A model generated the notes under the pieces. It did no database searches and had not been told where the DNA came from. It saw nothing but the letters and a program-made list of their open reading frames with translations. Source: Emergomyces orientalis (lineage: Eukaryota > Ascomycota > Eurotiomycetes > Onygenales > Ajellomycetaceae). Taken from it: a stretch of DNA of 64,000 bases. This document shows, piece after piece, positions 11,463 to 23,500 of the stretch. Every line of letters starts with the position of its first letter. Position 1 is the first letter of the stretch. A program made the translations under genes and the position numbers. The DNA lies in assembly GCA_002110485.1 (NCBI GenBank), contig MOWL01000024.1, positions 248,001-312,000 of the forward strand, read 5' to 3'.

Positions 11463-12386
11463 CTAGACCTTAAAAACATAGCAAGTGTCACGCAGGCCGT
11501 GGAATGTTTCGACACATTCCAATCCAGCATCCTTAATCCATCCCAAGAACTCAGGCTCGTCCCACACCCGCAGCGAAAATTCAACCCTATCCTTCTGAAT
11601 TACCTCTTCTTCACCTGAGTCCAACTTGCGGATAACATGGAAGTTATGGTAGTCCGTTTTGATACATCCTTCCACCCTGCTGTCATCGACGGGATACTTT
11701 TTATAAGTAATATTCGGGAAGGCCCTGCTGGGGAAGCCCTCCGCCTCCTGCAATTTTATCCACGTCCTCTCAACGATAGGTTCTTGAGTGATAGACCTCT
11801 TTGAGATGACACCATTCATAATGGGGATATAGGCTCGGCCCGAGCCAGGGCGAAGAAGCGTGGCTACCTGGGCGAAAAAACGTTGTGGCTCGTCAGCGCC
11901 CGTAAGATGGCTGATGCTGCCAGCCGCAAACAAAAGGAGGTCTATGCATCCAGCATAGCTCTGAAGAGTTGGTGCTGATGCCACAGTTTCAGCCTCTCCT
12001 AGAACCCATGTAATTTTGCCAACTCGAGCCATGCTTGGTAGTGTAACCTGCGCTTTCTCCGCACGTTCCAGCATGGCCTTTTCATTATCCACACCGATAA
12101 AATGCACGTTTGAGAGATCGAGCCCGTCGCGTGCGGCATCGTTGGCAAGATTGATAAGCACGCGACCTGTGCCGGTTCCAATGTCCACGATGGTAAGAGG
12201 AACTTCAGGAGAAGCCACTGGGGAACGTGTGGAAAGGTGGTTTGTGAGGATCGATGTATAGATGGGTACGCCGTCTTTGACGTCTAGGTTCTTGACGTTT
12301 TTCTCAGCCCATAAGTCATAGTATTCCGCCAGATAGGCGGAATCGTAAAAGGTGCTCTTGCGCGCTTGGGGGTCGCTCGATGTCAT
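11463..12386 (-). CDS. Class I SAM-dependent methyltransferase
   Basis: Single exon, 307 aa, ATG at 12386. SAM-binding motif I is at about residues 66-78 (IVDIGTGTGRVLI) after a lead block (YDSAYLAEYYDLWAE) common to small-molecule methyltransferases of fungi. An acidic ribose-binding position follows (FIGVDNEKAML), then a post-motif block (IDLLLFAAGSISHL). The C-terminal half has the W-x-E-P-E-F pattern seen in Methyltransf_25-type enzymes. Substrate unknown. It sits next to an MFS transporter on the same strand and a decayed monooxygenase, which hints at a former small-metabolite locus. No intron is needed. Confidence 0.83.
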   Translation of the reverse strand: MTSSDPQARKSTFYDSAYLAEYYDLWAEKNVKNLDVKDGVPIYTSILTNHLSTRSPVASPEVPLTIVDIGTGTGRVLINLANDAARDGLDLSNVHFIGVDNEKAMLERAEKAQVTLPSMARVGKITWVLGEAETVASAPTLQSYAGCIDLLLFAAGSISHLTGADEPQRFFAQVATLLRPGSGRAYIPIMNGVISKRSITQEPIVERTWIKLQEAEGFPSRAFPNITYKKYPVDDSRVEGCIKTDYHNFHVIRKLDSGEEEVIQKDRVEFSLRVWDEPEFLGWIKDAGLECVETFHGLRDTCYVFKV

Positions 12387-13587
12387 TGCAGCAGTGTGTA
12401 GAGAAGCGGCGAGGTTATTGCAAGAATGGAATTACTTTTTGAATTGATTCCCCTGGTTGAAAGTGGAAGTTTTGAATTGGGTTTACATCAATCGAATAAT
12501 ATATTTCTAACTGGAGGATATCCCCCTCACTGGGTAGCCAGGTGTTAAAAGCACGATTGATAATGACACCACTCACCCCGTTAACCGCACCACCACTAAA
12601 TCAATCAGGCATGGTGGAAACCTGATAATACAACTAAAGACACTTGCCAATTTAAAGTATATAACGTTGCTTAATTGTGCAGGATTCTGATCTCACCTTG
12701 AGTATATCACTGCTCTAGATATCAAGCTCAGTAGCGCCTGCTTCTTGTTTATTATAGAGAAACTACTCTTCACAGATCTACAGGTGTTATATCTCCGTAT
12801 TCCTTCGTCGTCATATCTGATCAGTTTGCAGCATCGATGGAACATCTACCGGTATTATCATATAGTAAGAGTATGTATACACCATACCAAATTCTGAATA
12901 ATCAAATTTAGTGGTTGTGTGATTAGCCAAGGAAGCAGTGTAATTAATTTTTCCTAATTGTTGGGCAGTCTCAATTTTGAAAACTATCTGTGCCTGCCAG
13001 CCTCAAAATTCAGTATTTTGCAAACGAATCAGCCGTCTCCTGAGAGTTTTAGAATAATGCAGATGCATCAATCTGTAGTGTGATGAACAGGGATAGCTGG
13101 TCACACTGTTGTGTATCCTGTGTATTCTCACAAAAGTAGTATGATCCTGGTGGGCCTGCAAATGATGGCTGAGGTTAATGTTGTATGCCATCCAAAAAGT
13201 GATTTAAATTTGTGTTAGTCTATTTGCAGGAAACCAAATAAGAAAGGCGTTCCGTTGGACAGTTGCAGTGAGTCCCTGTGGATCCTCAGCAGTCAATAAG
13301 GAGCTTCCAGGGTCTCACCCTAACAAATGACCTTTCGCTTTTTTAGGATGTCTATGATGATATATGGAGTGTTAATATTAGACGCAAGATGCACAGGTCA
13401 CATGCCCATAGAGATGAAATATCACAATTTCCAAGCAATCGCCTTTACACATACAAAATGCTCTACTTGGTACATAGAATTGGTGACTTGACAGGAAAAG
13501 CACTGGAACAGGAACTAGCTAAATCATACTAAGATCACAAGAAATTCGAACGTGTAGGTTTTATAAATGCAACATGACAATTGAGGA
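12387..13587. other. Intergenic region between methyltransferase and MFS genes
   Basis: AT-rich; only short open frames with no ATG or composition support. Holds the methyltransferase promoter and the MFS 3' UTR. Confidence 0.45.
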
Positions 13588-15370
13588 TTAATTCTTGTGT
13601 CCCAACCGGGGTAACTTGACGGGAACGAAGAGCATAAGCACTAGGACCGCCCATAGTATGCTCGATAAGAAGGTTATGCGAAGTGCCATTTCATATGCGC
13701 GGATAACTGTATTTACGGCATGAGTTAGTTTCTGTTCGAAATTCCTAAGACTCAGAATCGAGGGGGAAAAACGTACCCTGGGGCTTATGAATAGCATCTA
13801 ATTGGGCTATCTCCGTGATGGACTTCCGGACGCGGAGAATTATATCTGCCTTATTAGGGCCAGTAACGGTTTGGCGGAGAAATGCGCCTAGCGAGTTTTG
13901 GAGAACCAAGCTGCTGATTGCCACGCCCATTACCCATCCTAGGGAACGAAGTAGAGAAAGGGTGGTGGTGATAACTGCCTGATCCTCCTGGGCGCTCGTC
14001 GACAGGACTCCCATCATCGTTGGCGGATACAAGGCACCCTGGCTAAAGGCCGCCATTGCAATCAAGGTCACGGACACCCAGTCTGGAAGGTTGGCGCTGA
14101 GCATTCCTGAACAGGCGCAGCTACAAATTAGCCAAAATACTCCTAGAAGGAGTATCGGCTTCAGCTGTCGTGTTTTTGCCATGAGGATACCGGTCAACAG
14201 ACTGGACACCATCAACCCAACGGATACGGGAAGTAGACGGAGTCCTGAGCCAGTTGGCGATTCCAGCTTTACTGCCTGAAAGAAAAGAGGTGCGTTGAAC
14301 AGAATTGTGTTAATAGAGATCCCAGCAAGGAAGTTCCCGAGTATGAGATTCGCATGCGGTGCCGTTGTTAGGAGGGGTAAGGGTATCGCGGGGTTGGGTG
14401 ACAAGCGTTCAGTTTTAACGAAAGGAACTGAAACCAGGCAGAATGTTATCAATGAGGAGATGACAATCGGATGGCTCCAGGGGAGAACATTCCCGCCTAA
14501 ATTCAGCCCCAACATCAGGGCTGTGACACCAACAACAAGGAAAACGGATCCTGCAATATCTATGGTTCCAAGCGCTTCTCGGATGCTAATGTTGCGCTGT
14601 CGTGCTAATTGAGGGCCCAGGTTCGAGGGCAACGTTAGATATACAGCAAGAAAAAGGGTGCAGAGCATCGGTAACTGTATTCCAAAGACTGCTCTCCAAC
14701 CAAGGGAATCGACAATCAGGCCCCCAAAAGCCAGTCCAAGACAGTTCCCAAGGCCATATGCAAGACTGATGTAAGACTGATATATCCCTCTATGTTCGAT
14801 ATGGATCAAATCTGAGCAGATAATGGCACCTAACGAGGTGACCCCGCTAGCACCCACACCGCAGAGTAGTCGTGCAGCAAGAAAGCTGCTGAAGTTCCAT
14901 GCTGCCCCGCACCAGATCGTGGATATAAAAAATATCGAAATAGCGATGAGGTATGGTACGCGTCTGCCAAATATATCAGATATTTGACCAAATATCGGTT
15001 GAAATACGGTACATGTCAAAAGGAATCCCGTCGATAGCCAAGAAGCCGAATTTGCAACATGGAAATGCGACGAGATTACGGGATGAATGGATTCCAAAAT
15101 AGAACCATCGAAAAAAGACAAAATGATAGAGAGCAGGATGCATCCAAATATCACCCAGAACTTCGAGGGAGTAATGTCGATGAAATGGGTGTCGTGTATG
15201 TTCTCATCGTCGTGGCCACCAGTTTCGGTGCAGTTCTTGCGTTCACAAATAATGCGTGTGGGTGCCAATTCCTCGTCGGACGAGGATGGTGAAGGGCAGG
15301 TATTGCTGTTTTTTCTGATCAGGGGAGTTGTTTCATTCTCATCGTTCCTCTGGTGGACGTGAACCGACAT
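13588..15370 (-). CDS. MFS transporter, DHA2/VBA-like (about 14 TM helices)
   Basis: Two exons, 15370-13777 and 13706-13588, 570 aa. The GT-AG intron is in phase 1; the join gives HKPQ-VIRAYEMALR, a conserved loop before the last helix. A charged N-terminus of about 70 residues includes ETTPLIRK, a dileucine-type motif often seen on vacuolar transporters. Then come MFS helices with signature loops GQISDIFGRRVPYLI (between TM2 and TM3) and LLCGVGASGVTSLGAI. The layout matches fungal DHA2/vacuolar basic amino acid (Vba/Fnx) transporters. Substrate is unknown; export of a metabolite or vacuolar uptake of basic amino acids are both possible. Same strand as the methyltransferase. Confidence 0.87.
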
Positions 15371-16140
15371 TATCTGGTGGTGTTATATGAGACTTGGGTC
15401 ACTAGATAGAAAAATGGGGCTATATATCTCGACCGCTTTCACGTACTCTAGCTGTTTATCCTTTGGCTAACTTACTCACCAGCACAAGTAAGGTAGTTAA
15501 ATGACGGCAGAGGCAAAGTAACATCTGTAGCTTTGCCCATGATGCCGCGCGTTGCCTTCGGTTCCCCTGCCAAGGTATCCGTAAGAAAAATTAGATGAAG
15601 GCTCATTGACTCTGCCATCGGAAGATCTTCGGTCATTATTGAAGCCAGGCCTGATGGCAATCAATGCCTGTCATGCTGCATTTCGGCTGTATTGAGTATG
15701 CCGGGCTGATTGGTTGATAGGGAGGATACTCAAAATTTGGAACGCTAAGTATCGGAAAACTGGACCAACTTCGATTTGTGGCAGGCGTTGGTACGAGAGG
15801 GACTTCCGGCTTCATTTTTGGATTGCAGTAGTCCGTAAACCATACTGTCTGACCTTTTTCACCAATTAAGTTATGATGTTTTTGTCTGAGGCTTTGTACA
15901 GCGAGGTGCTAAAGAACTGATGTGGTGTTTGCTGTTCAACCAAAAATCATTAGGGCTAACCTTCCAAGGTTGGAAAGGCTCATCTGCTGACTAATAAATT
16001 GCCTCTAATTACTCCATTTGGCATTTTGCCCTAACTAATTCTTTTTCAATGCAACAGAAACGAGGAGGAAGAAAAGAGGCAATCGACTGAGGAATGAATG
16101 TTCGATTTTAACTATAGAAGAAGATAGTCAAAAAAATTAC
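15371..16140. other. Intergenic region upstream of the MFS gene
   Basis: Contains a short minus-strand open frame (ATG near 15636, stop at 15474) that runs into a good GTGAGT splice donor near 15477. It could be a 5' leader exon, an upstream ORF or a gene relic. I do not recognise it. The remainder shows nothing I can support. Confidence 0.35.
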
Positions 16141-16590
16141 TTATGCAACCGTTTGCAGGCATCTTCTCAAATAACAATTGATCTTTTGGGTGTCACCCAG
16201 CTTCGCAATGGTTCCCACGCACCCGTCTGGTCGAACAACAGCGATGGCACCCGACTTCGTGTCGACGAGTGAATAATTATTCGCCAGAGGGAAGAAGAAA
16301 GAAAAAAGGAAAAGAGTTGAAAATTGAAAAGGAAAAAGAAATCAGTTTTGTAGCTCTGTGTGTGTATGCATGCATGTATGAAATGTCTAGTAGCTTTTTC
16401 ATACTTACTTGCGACTATGCAGATACACTACTGCGGCTCTATTTATTCCTAGTACAAGATCTAGTTATTGGACAGTCGGACACGCATGCAAGCTCAAACG
16501 GAAGTCCTCATCCTGTTTCCCGGCATGATTGGGAGCTCAGACTTGCTGCGCGGAATTGCTGTACGCTGTATCGGGGTTGAAACCTTGAAG
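16141..16590 (-). pseudogene. Relic of an FAD-dependent aromatic (phenol hydroxylase-like) monooxygenase, C-terminal part
   Basis: Reading leftwards, 16284-16141 encodes VDTKSGAIAVVRPDGCVGTI and ends at TAA (16143-16141). The block GAI.VVRPDG.VG is the C-terminal hallmark of phenol hydroxylase-type FAD monooxygenases. Farther upstream on the same strand, about 16555-16505, ELPIMPGNRMRTSV resembles the PG.R.P...V block that opens the thioredoxin-like C-terminal domain of that family. That frame then hits TGA and TAG stops. No FAD-binding N-terminal half was found. I infer a decayed gene; the fragment near 16505-16555 is the weaker of the two matches. Confidence 0.5.
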
Positions 16591-16596
16591 GATGGC

Positions 16597-16641
<45 letters not shown>

Positions 16642-16664
16642 GAAAAAAGACAAAAAGAAAAACT
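16597..16664. repeat. A-rich AAAAG microsatellite
   Basis: A run of A followed by imperfect AAAAG/AAAAAG units. Simple low-complexity sequence, no coding role seen. Confidence 0.9.
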
Positions 16665-18369
16665 ACTCCCTCATCAGGGCTCGAACTGCTTCCTGCATGG
16701 ATACTTCTCCATAATATATCATGGGTCTAATGGGCCGTGTTCTTGGGCCTTGGGGATAGTTAGTTAACACTGGGGCCATAACAATGGTTGTATGGGGTGG
16801 TTTCTGGATAACTTCCAAGCTGACGATCTTATAGAAAAGATGAACACGAATCCCATGCCGTGACCTGAAGGAGTGGTCGTGAAAACAGCTCCGGACGACG
16901 ATTTTTATCATCATCTTATTTTACCATTATATCTTTGTAAATCGTTGCCCGGTTTTTCGTCTTGGGTGATATCAAGTGTCATGCATGACTCACTCTCTCT
17001 CATTTCACCGCTCCGCCTATCAAAAAGAGTACAATATACTGTACATGCATAGGAAATTTATGAAGTAGCTAAACGGAACCCGCAAACTCGATCGCTACGT
17101 GTTAGGCGTTCGTGGGGGGGAATGGGGGTGAGGACAGAACTGGGGAACAAATGAGAGTCAGCAAAATGAGTTAAAAAGGCCCTGTATGTATTTGGTGACT
17201 GGGGTTAGTGTCGATAGGTTCAATTCAAAAAAAAAAACCCCCGTTTCATTATTCATAGATATCCTTTCTTTACTTATCCTATGTCTTTGTTGTATCAGTA
17301 CAATTGTAAACTCCTCTCTGCATACAATATGCATTACTCACTTGGGGTTATTTTAACTATCTCTGGGCAGTCTATGTATTTTGCCCTCTTTTTGACTTGA
17401 TGAGCTAAATAAGGGAATTTGTTCCAATGTGGGAAAATCATGAATCTCTAGATCTTTTATGAGATGAATCCTCAAGACAGGTAGATAACAGTTACGTTTT
17501 CTGACTTTCTCGTGAACTGAAAAGTTAACTTCATGTTAAAAGTCCTTTTTCTAGTTCTTTTTTTATTGATTGACGTATTGTACACGGAGCAAATGTGCTA
17601 AGTTAAAATAATAATACAATTTTGATATCTTTGAAAAAAGTGAGACACCAGACATGTAAGACCAGCGTATTAGGTATTTTCTTCTTAGTTACCTGAGCAC
17701 ACCCACCTCCCTGTATGTTGTTAAGGAGGTAGTGTGTGATATGATGAAAAACAGTTCACCTTTTTAATATAGAGATTTTTCTCTCCATGGCTTCAAATAT
17801 GGTATATAATAATAATATCTCGGCTTGAAAATGCATGTTTTGCCTCCCCGAGTTACCTACCTGCATGCACTATATAGTAATACACAATCATGCCAAAAAA
17901 AAATTTAGAAATTGAAACATGCGGAAATGGAAAACCTAAGGCACAGAGACAGTTAATGGGTTTAGAGGGGTTTGGTTCGGTTAGATAGGTAAGGCAAGGT
18001 AAGCGGTAATCAAAACAGCAAAGCATCCATCGGACCACACCTAGCCCTGTAGGCAGGGACCCATGTTAGATCGAAGGCCCGATCCTGTTCTCGTACATGA
18101 TCCACATTCCACTCGCCAAAGCTCGGTTGGCCTAACGTGCTCAAGGTAGATAGATAGTAGACGTGCGGAAAAGGCCATTCGGAATTCAGCGCCCCCCGCC
18201 CCCGGGGAGCTTGTTAGCGAAAGGAGACTTCAACTTTCCCAGCTCCTCCCTCCCCAATTACCAGTCAAATCTGAACAAAAATGCTGCCTCTTCTTGTTTC
18301 CCTCTCGCACTCTTTCCCCCTCTCCTTCAACCGCTCTCTATCTCTCTGAACCACAGCATGTCCATTGTT
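16665..18369. other. AT-rich intergenic region downstream of Rpt6
   Basis: No supported gene. Holds the Rpt6 3' UTR at its right end and many T-rich/A-rich runs. A T-loop-like GTTCGAGC on the minus strand near 16680 does not fold into a tRNA. Confidence 0.45.
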
Positions 18370-19745
18370 TTACTTGAAGAATTTCTGCAAGCTGACTTCC
18401 TTGTCGTCGTGCTTGTTCAGCACCTTGGCTGTCGCCAGGTCGAAATCCTCCTGTGTAACATGTACGCGTCGCTCGCGCAATGCGTACATGCCAGCCTCTG
18501 TGCATACACCCTTGAGCTCTGCGCCGGAACAGCCGTTCATTTTCTCGGCGATTTTGGTAAGGTTGATGCCGCGGGTTAGGTTCATGGATCGGGAGTGGAT
18601 GCGTAGAATGTCTGCGCGGGCTTCCACACTGTGGGTGATTGGGATGGTTAGTTGGAGGATTTAGGTATAGTTTTCAAGTGTCTTGTAGTTCTTCCAGAAC
18701 CCACTGAATACCGCAGAGAATTGGGTGTGTTCTTTGATCTGCGGTGGGGAATATGGGATGAACTTACGTGGGTGGAGGGAATTCAATCTTTCGGTCGATT
18801 CTCCCAGGTCGAAGGAGCGCAGGGTCGAGAATATCGAGACGATTGGTGGCCATAATTACTTTGATGTTCTTCGTAGGTTCGAATCCGTCCAGTTGATTTA
18901 GGAGTTCCAACATTGTGCGTTGGACCTCTGAGTCTCCTCCACTGCTGCCTTCCACCCGACTGGATCCAATACTGTCGATCTCGTCCATGAAAATGATGCT
19001 GGGGGCATGTTCGCGGGCCATAATGAACAACTCTCGGACCATTCTGCTGCCTTCGCCAATATACTTCTGCACCAACTCCGAACCACTCACCCGGATAAAT
19101 TTACAATCTGCGTGATGTGCCACCGCTCGTGCGAGTAGCGTCTTTCCGGTACCTGGAGGCCCATATAAGAGCACGCCCTTTGGCTGTGCAATACCTAGAG
19201 ACTCGAAGAGTTCTGGGTGATTGAGGCCGAGCTCGATGACTTCTTTGATTTCCTTGATTTGTTGGTCGAGGCCACCGATCATGTCGTAGGTACTGTCTGG
19301 CACTTTCTCGACCATCATAAGAGAAACCAGCGGGTCAACGGATGAGGGAAGCATCTTTTCGAGCTTGTAAGAATCCGAGAGTAGTGACACTCGCTTCCCT
19401 ACTGTGAGCTTCGAGATATCGACATTATCCGCGACATCGACAACTGGATAAGTTCACAATATGATTTAGCTGTATTCTGACGATGTAAACGGGGCGAAAA
19501 GAAAACATACCGTATTTCCCTTCTGGATGTACCTTGACCAGTACTTTCTTGGTGCCCATAACCTTGACAACCTCGCCGACGTAAGATCCTGGTTGTTGTA
19601 ACAAGCCTAGCTCTTCCCGTAACAACCTTACTCGGGAGTTGTAGTCGTTCCGCTGTGCTTCAAGACGTCTTAGGACAGCTTGGCCCTGAATGATTTCGAG
19701 CTTCATGCTCTCTATCTTGTTGCGAAAGTAGTTGTCGAGCGCCAT
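18370..19745 (-). CDS. rpt6: 26S proteasome regulatory ATPase Rpt6 (subunit 8)
   Basis: Three exons: 19745-19511, 19443-18768 and 18628-18370; 389 aa, GT-AG introns in phases 1 and 2. N-terminal coiled coil (residues about 10-50), OB-like domain, then the AAA module: Walker A GPPGTGKT at 173-180, Walker B IIFMDE at about 228-233, and the second region of homology around ATNRLDILDPALLRPGRIDR. The C-terminus is LQKFFK. Rpt6 is one of six ATPases of the 19S base that unfold ubiquitinated substrates and open the 20S gate. Sequence and length are those of a highly conserved single-copy gene. It is divergent with the VNX1-like gene. A PACE-like element sits about 85 bp upstream of the ATG. Confidence 0.96.
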
Positions 19746-20562
19746 GGTTGTGTATTTGGAGTGTGGTTGGAGCTACGAATTGGAGGTTGAGGATGCGGGT
19801 TGAGGCTTGATTGGGATGGGTGGGAAAGGGTGGCAATAGGAGAGACACTCAATCAAATTATTACAAAAGGGGTGATCAGGTGTTGGATGATTAGATAGGT
19901 GCTTGAGGAATAGAATGCTCCCTAGCTGCTAGGTAGCTGTAGTGTTTCGTCACCGTCCTCTGTTCGTTCTCTCTATTCTGATCCAAGGTTTAACAGCGGA
20001 GAGCGTCAAAACAGGTCGAAGATTAGTCAGCACATAGTCATCATTCCTGTTTGCCCTGTTTGTATCAGGGTCAGGCGGCTCTACTGAGCTTCTGCGATCA
20101 AACAAAAACAAAGCTGCAGATGACTTTTTGACGCCAACAGATGACGGGATCTGGATACTGACGTCCCCGCCGTATCCGCTGCCAACTACTGCGGATATAC
20201 AGCTCACCCAGCAATCTTCTTCCTTTTCTGGCAAGGAGATATATGGTTTCTGAAGCTGGTGTTGGACTGATTGTGTTAATTTATCTGCCAACAAATCCAT
20301 GGGCTGCGTCACGGATAGCTTCACTTTAATTAATTTACTAGCCCAAGCTGAATATCAAACTCCAAATATCACACAGCCTTGGTTATTCACTGCTACAAAA
20401 ACAGTACTAGAATAATACATTTGTTCGTCAATATTTCCCCTCTCACTCTGATATGATTCATCGTCAAAATCGTGCTTGGAAGGCCCCTCCTTTCACCCTG
20501 CGCTGCCATAGCTCCCTTATCGCGCAAACCGGATAAGTGATTCTCACTTCATCTTCGACACC
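19746..20562. other. Shared promoter region of Rpt6 and the VNX1-like gene
   Basis: Head-to-head start codons are about 820 bp apart. A minus-strand open frame at 19950-20324 begins only at a GTG codon and has no recognisable domain, so it is not called. CT-rich and A/T-rich runs before 20563 look like a 5' UTR. Confidence 0.5.
19829..19837 (+). promoter_or_regulatory. PACE-like proteasome promoter element (8 of 9 match)
   Basis: GGTGGCAAT lies 84-92 bp upstream of the Rpt6 start codon. The yeast proteasome-associated control element bound by Rpn4 is GGTGGCAAA. One mismatch in a 9-mer can occur by chance, so position in front of a proteasome gene is the main support. Confidence 0.35.
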
Positions 20563-23500
20563 ATGGCATCCCCCAGTAATAGCCGGGATCCTCAGGATCA
20601 ATCGCGGTCTACTTCAACTTCAACGTCGTCAACGAATATCCCCATTATCCGGACGGAGCAAGACTCTCAAGCATCACCAGATCTCCCGCCAGCAGCGTCC
20701 AGGACCGCGGAGCCGCAGTCCAGAACAACATATGGTAAAATAAAATATAAATCATTCAAAGCTATTAATCAATATATTTTAAGCTTGCTATTCGATGGCT
20801 AACATGTTCTTTAGGCACAATGGACTCAGAAGATACCTCTGGACTCGAATCTCGGCCCGAAGAGACTTATCAACAACCCCCCGCAACCACATATGAGCCT
20901 ATACGATCGCCTCTCATCTCAGGGCAGTCGTCGGAACGAACTCCCAAAAAGCCCCCAACCATACGCAGAGCCTCTACCAAACCATATAGGGGTCAAGAAT
21001 TTTCAGTAGATGACGACCCAAAGGAATACGAGGAAGACAATGCCCTTTATAGACATGTCTCCGGGAGGTCGACCGCGTCACTCCGTCGAAGAGGCCCTCA
21101 TATCCAGCAAACTGCGCTTCAACGCGTTGATTCGAGAGACGAAAGTGCTGATGATATATCATCGGCTGAGTCCAGTGGCCGCCTAGGTGGTGGCGGGGGC
21201 GAACCCTCTGGGCTCAGCATGAGCGTCGATGGTGATGATGACTCGCGCAGCGACGTCAGTGATGCAGAAAGCTTCACGCTTAAGGATCGCCAGCAGGCCA
21301 TCAACGAGACCCACCCATTTGGTATAAGGATTTGGAAACCTGCTCTTTACAAGAAGTTTCGATCTGTTGAAAAGACTGCGGAGGGAGATATTCATTCGGT
21401 GCCCGGAGAACGAGTTAGTAATTGGCTCTCTATGACCAATTTTCTGTGGTCAATCATTTTCGGTTGGTGGTTGGCACTGGCAGCCCTTCTTGGGGCGGTT
21501 GTTTGCTTTCTGTTTGGGTTTTCGCCTGATGCCAGGGCTTACGGAAAGGTGTTTTCTCATCTATCTCTCTACCTTCTCTATCCATTTGGATCCTTTGTTC
21601 GTCTCGAATCCGATGAAAACTACGCAGATGAAGATGAAGGCGAAGGCCGTAGTATCAGCGAGTATGAACAATGGCAAAGCGGGGACCTTGAACATGGAAG
21701 GCTTTTCTTTGGTCCCGTCCCTGGTAGGTCATTGGTAGGACGTCGCAGAAATAGCCTCGACTCCGCTAGCGAACATGATAGTCTCCTTGGTAGGACCGGA
21801 AGGGGTTCTCCGGATGAGGCTACGTCAAGGATCAAAAGGCGCTTTTTCGGGCGCGGGGAGTGGACGATTGGAAGAGTCATATTTTACACTTGGTTCTACT
21901 TCGTGGTCGGTCCGTTGATGCTCCTCGTGTCGGTTATATGTTGGATGATGGTCTTCTGGATCCCCATGGGTAGAGTCACTCTCATTTTATTCTACCATCT
22001 GCGCCGCCACCCTCTAGCACTTTCGTTCCATTCTGATGCGACCTACACTCGATCACCCTCTCGGCCTTCTTCGTCGATCTTGCTCTGTACCTACCGCGCT
22101 GCCGGTTACAAGTACTGGAAATACACCATTGACGGAACCAATATTTTCTTCATTAACCTTCTTGCTGTGGTTCTGTTCACCATTCTAGATTATTTCGTAA
22201 TTGGCGGGATGCTGCACGTGAAATCGTGGATAACTCATCCTGGTTTGATATTTTCACTAGCCCTCGTTTCCATCATCCCTCTAGCCTATTTCATCGGGCA
22301 AGCTGTTGCGTCCATTTCCGCTCAGTCATCGATGGGATTAGGTGCTGCCGTCAACGCGTTCTTTTCGACGGTGGTGGAGGTGTATCTCTATTGCATTGCC
22401 CTAACAGAAGGCAAAGCCCAACTCGTGGAAGGGAGTATTATTGGTAGTATTTTTACCGGTATCCTCTTTCTCCCTGGGCTGTCTATGTGCTTTGGGGCCA
22501 TCAGACGCAAAACCCAACGGTTCAATGTTAAATCTGCTGGAGTTACATCAACAATGCTCCTCTTCGCCGTCATTGCGGCATTTGGTCCGACCTTGTTTTA
22601 TCAAGTTTATGGTACTGTAGGTGTTTGAATCCTCTCCCCACCCTCCTTTGTTTTTTTGCTGACACGTTTGTCCGTATAGCATGAATTAAAATGCATGTCC
22701 TGTACCTCTATTGGTTTGGGAGGAGAGAGGGACTGCCGTCGGTGCTACTTTTCCGAAACACCTGCAATCGATGACAAGTTTTTCCTCAAAGCAGTGCAAC
22801 CGTACTCTTGGTTTGCAGCCCTTCTACTGTTCTTGTCCTACGTCATTGGGCTCTGGTTTACTTTGAGGACCCATGCCGCTGTTATCTGGGCCAGCGAACT
22901 TGATGAGAAAAGGACGCTACACACAACACACCCACACACCCTACACCTCGCACCACAAGAATCCACTGGCTCCATCGGAAAAGCCAAACAACACACCTCC
23001 GCTAACGGGCAACAAGTCGGTCATGGCGGTATGTATCAGCCAAGAGGATCTATTCGAGAGTCTCAGCTATACGCTCGCATTCTCGGTCAGTCGTTGAAAC
23101 ATGTGGGCCTGGCACCGAGATCGAACGATTGCAATCCGGAACAACCTTCTTCGACAGCCCCCGAAAACCAAAATATTACTCCTCACCTTGTTCCTCCCAA
23201 GAACCATGATAACACAACCGCTACCATGTCCCTACCAGGCCTCTCAGACGAACAAAATGAAATGTTCGTCCGTAAGGTCACGGAGGTTGCTGCTACTGCC
23301 GCGGCTGTTGCAGCCCGTGATGCTTCAACCCGGCCAAGAAAGCCACCAGTTGTTGCTCACACCTCTGAGCATTCTGTGAACAAACCAGTGGGCGGAACCA
23401 ACACACTAGTCACTGAAGATGGGGAAGAAGGCGCAGTGCTTGGTGAAACCCACGTTGCTGCAGGTGGCCACGACGCGCCGAATTGGAGCAAGATGAAAAG

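Noticed and set aside
16663..16700. tRNA-like T-loop (GTTCGAGC) on the minus strand
   Set aside because: Flanking stems do not pair and no anticodon arm is found.
19950..20324. 124-codon minus-strand open frame between Rpt6 and the exchanger
   Set aside because: Begins at GTG, sits in a shared promoter region, no recognisable motif.
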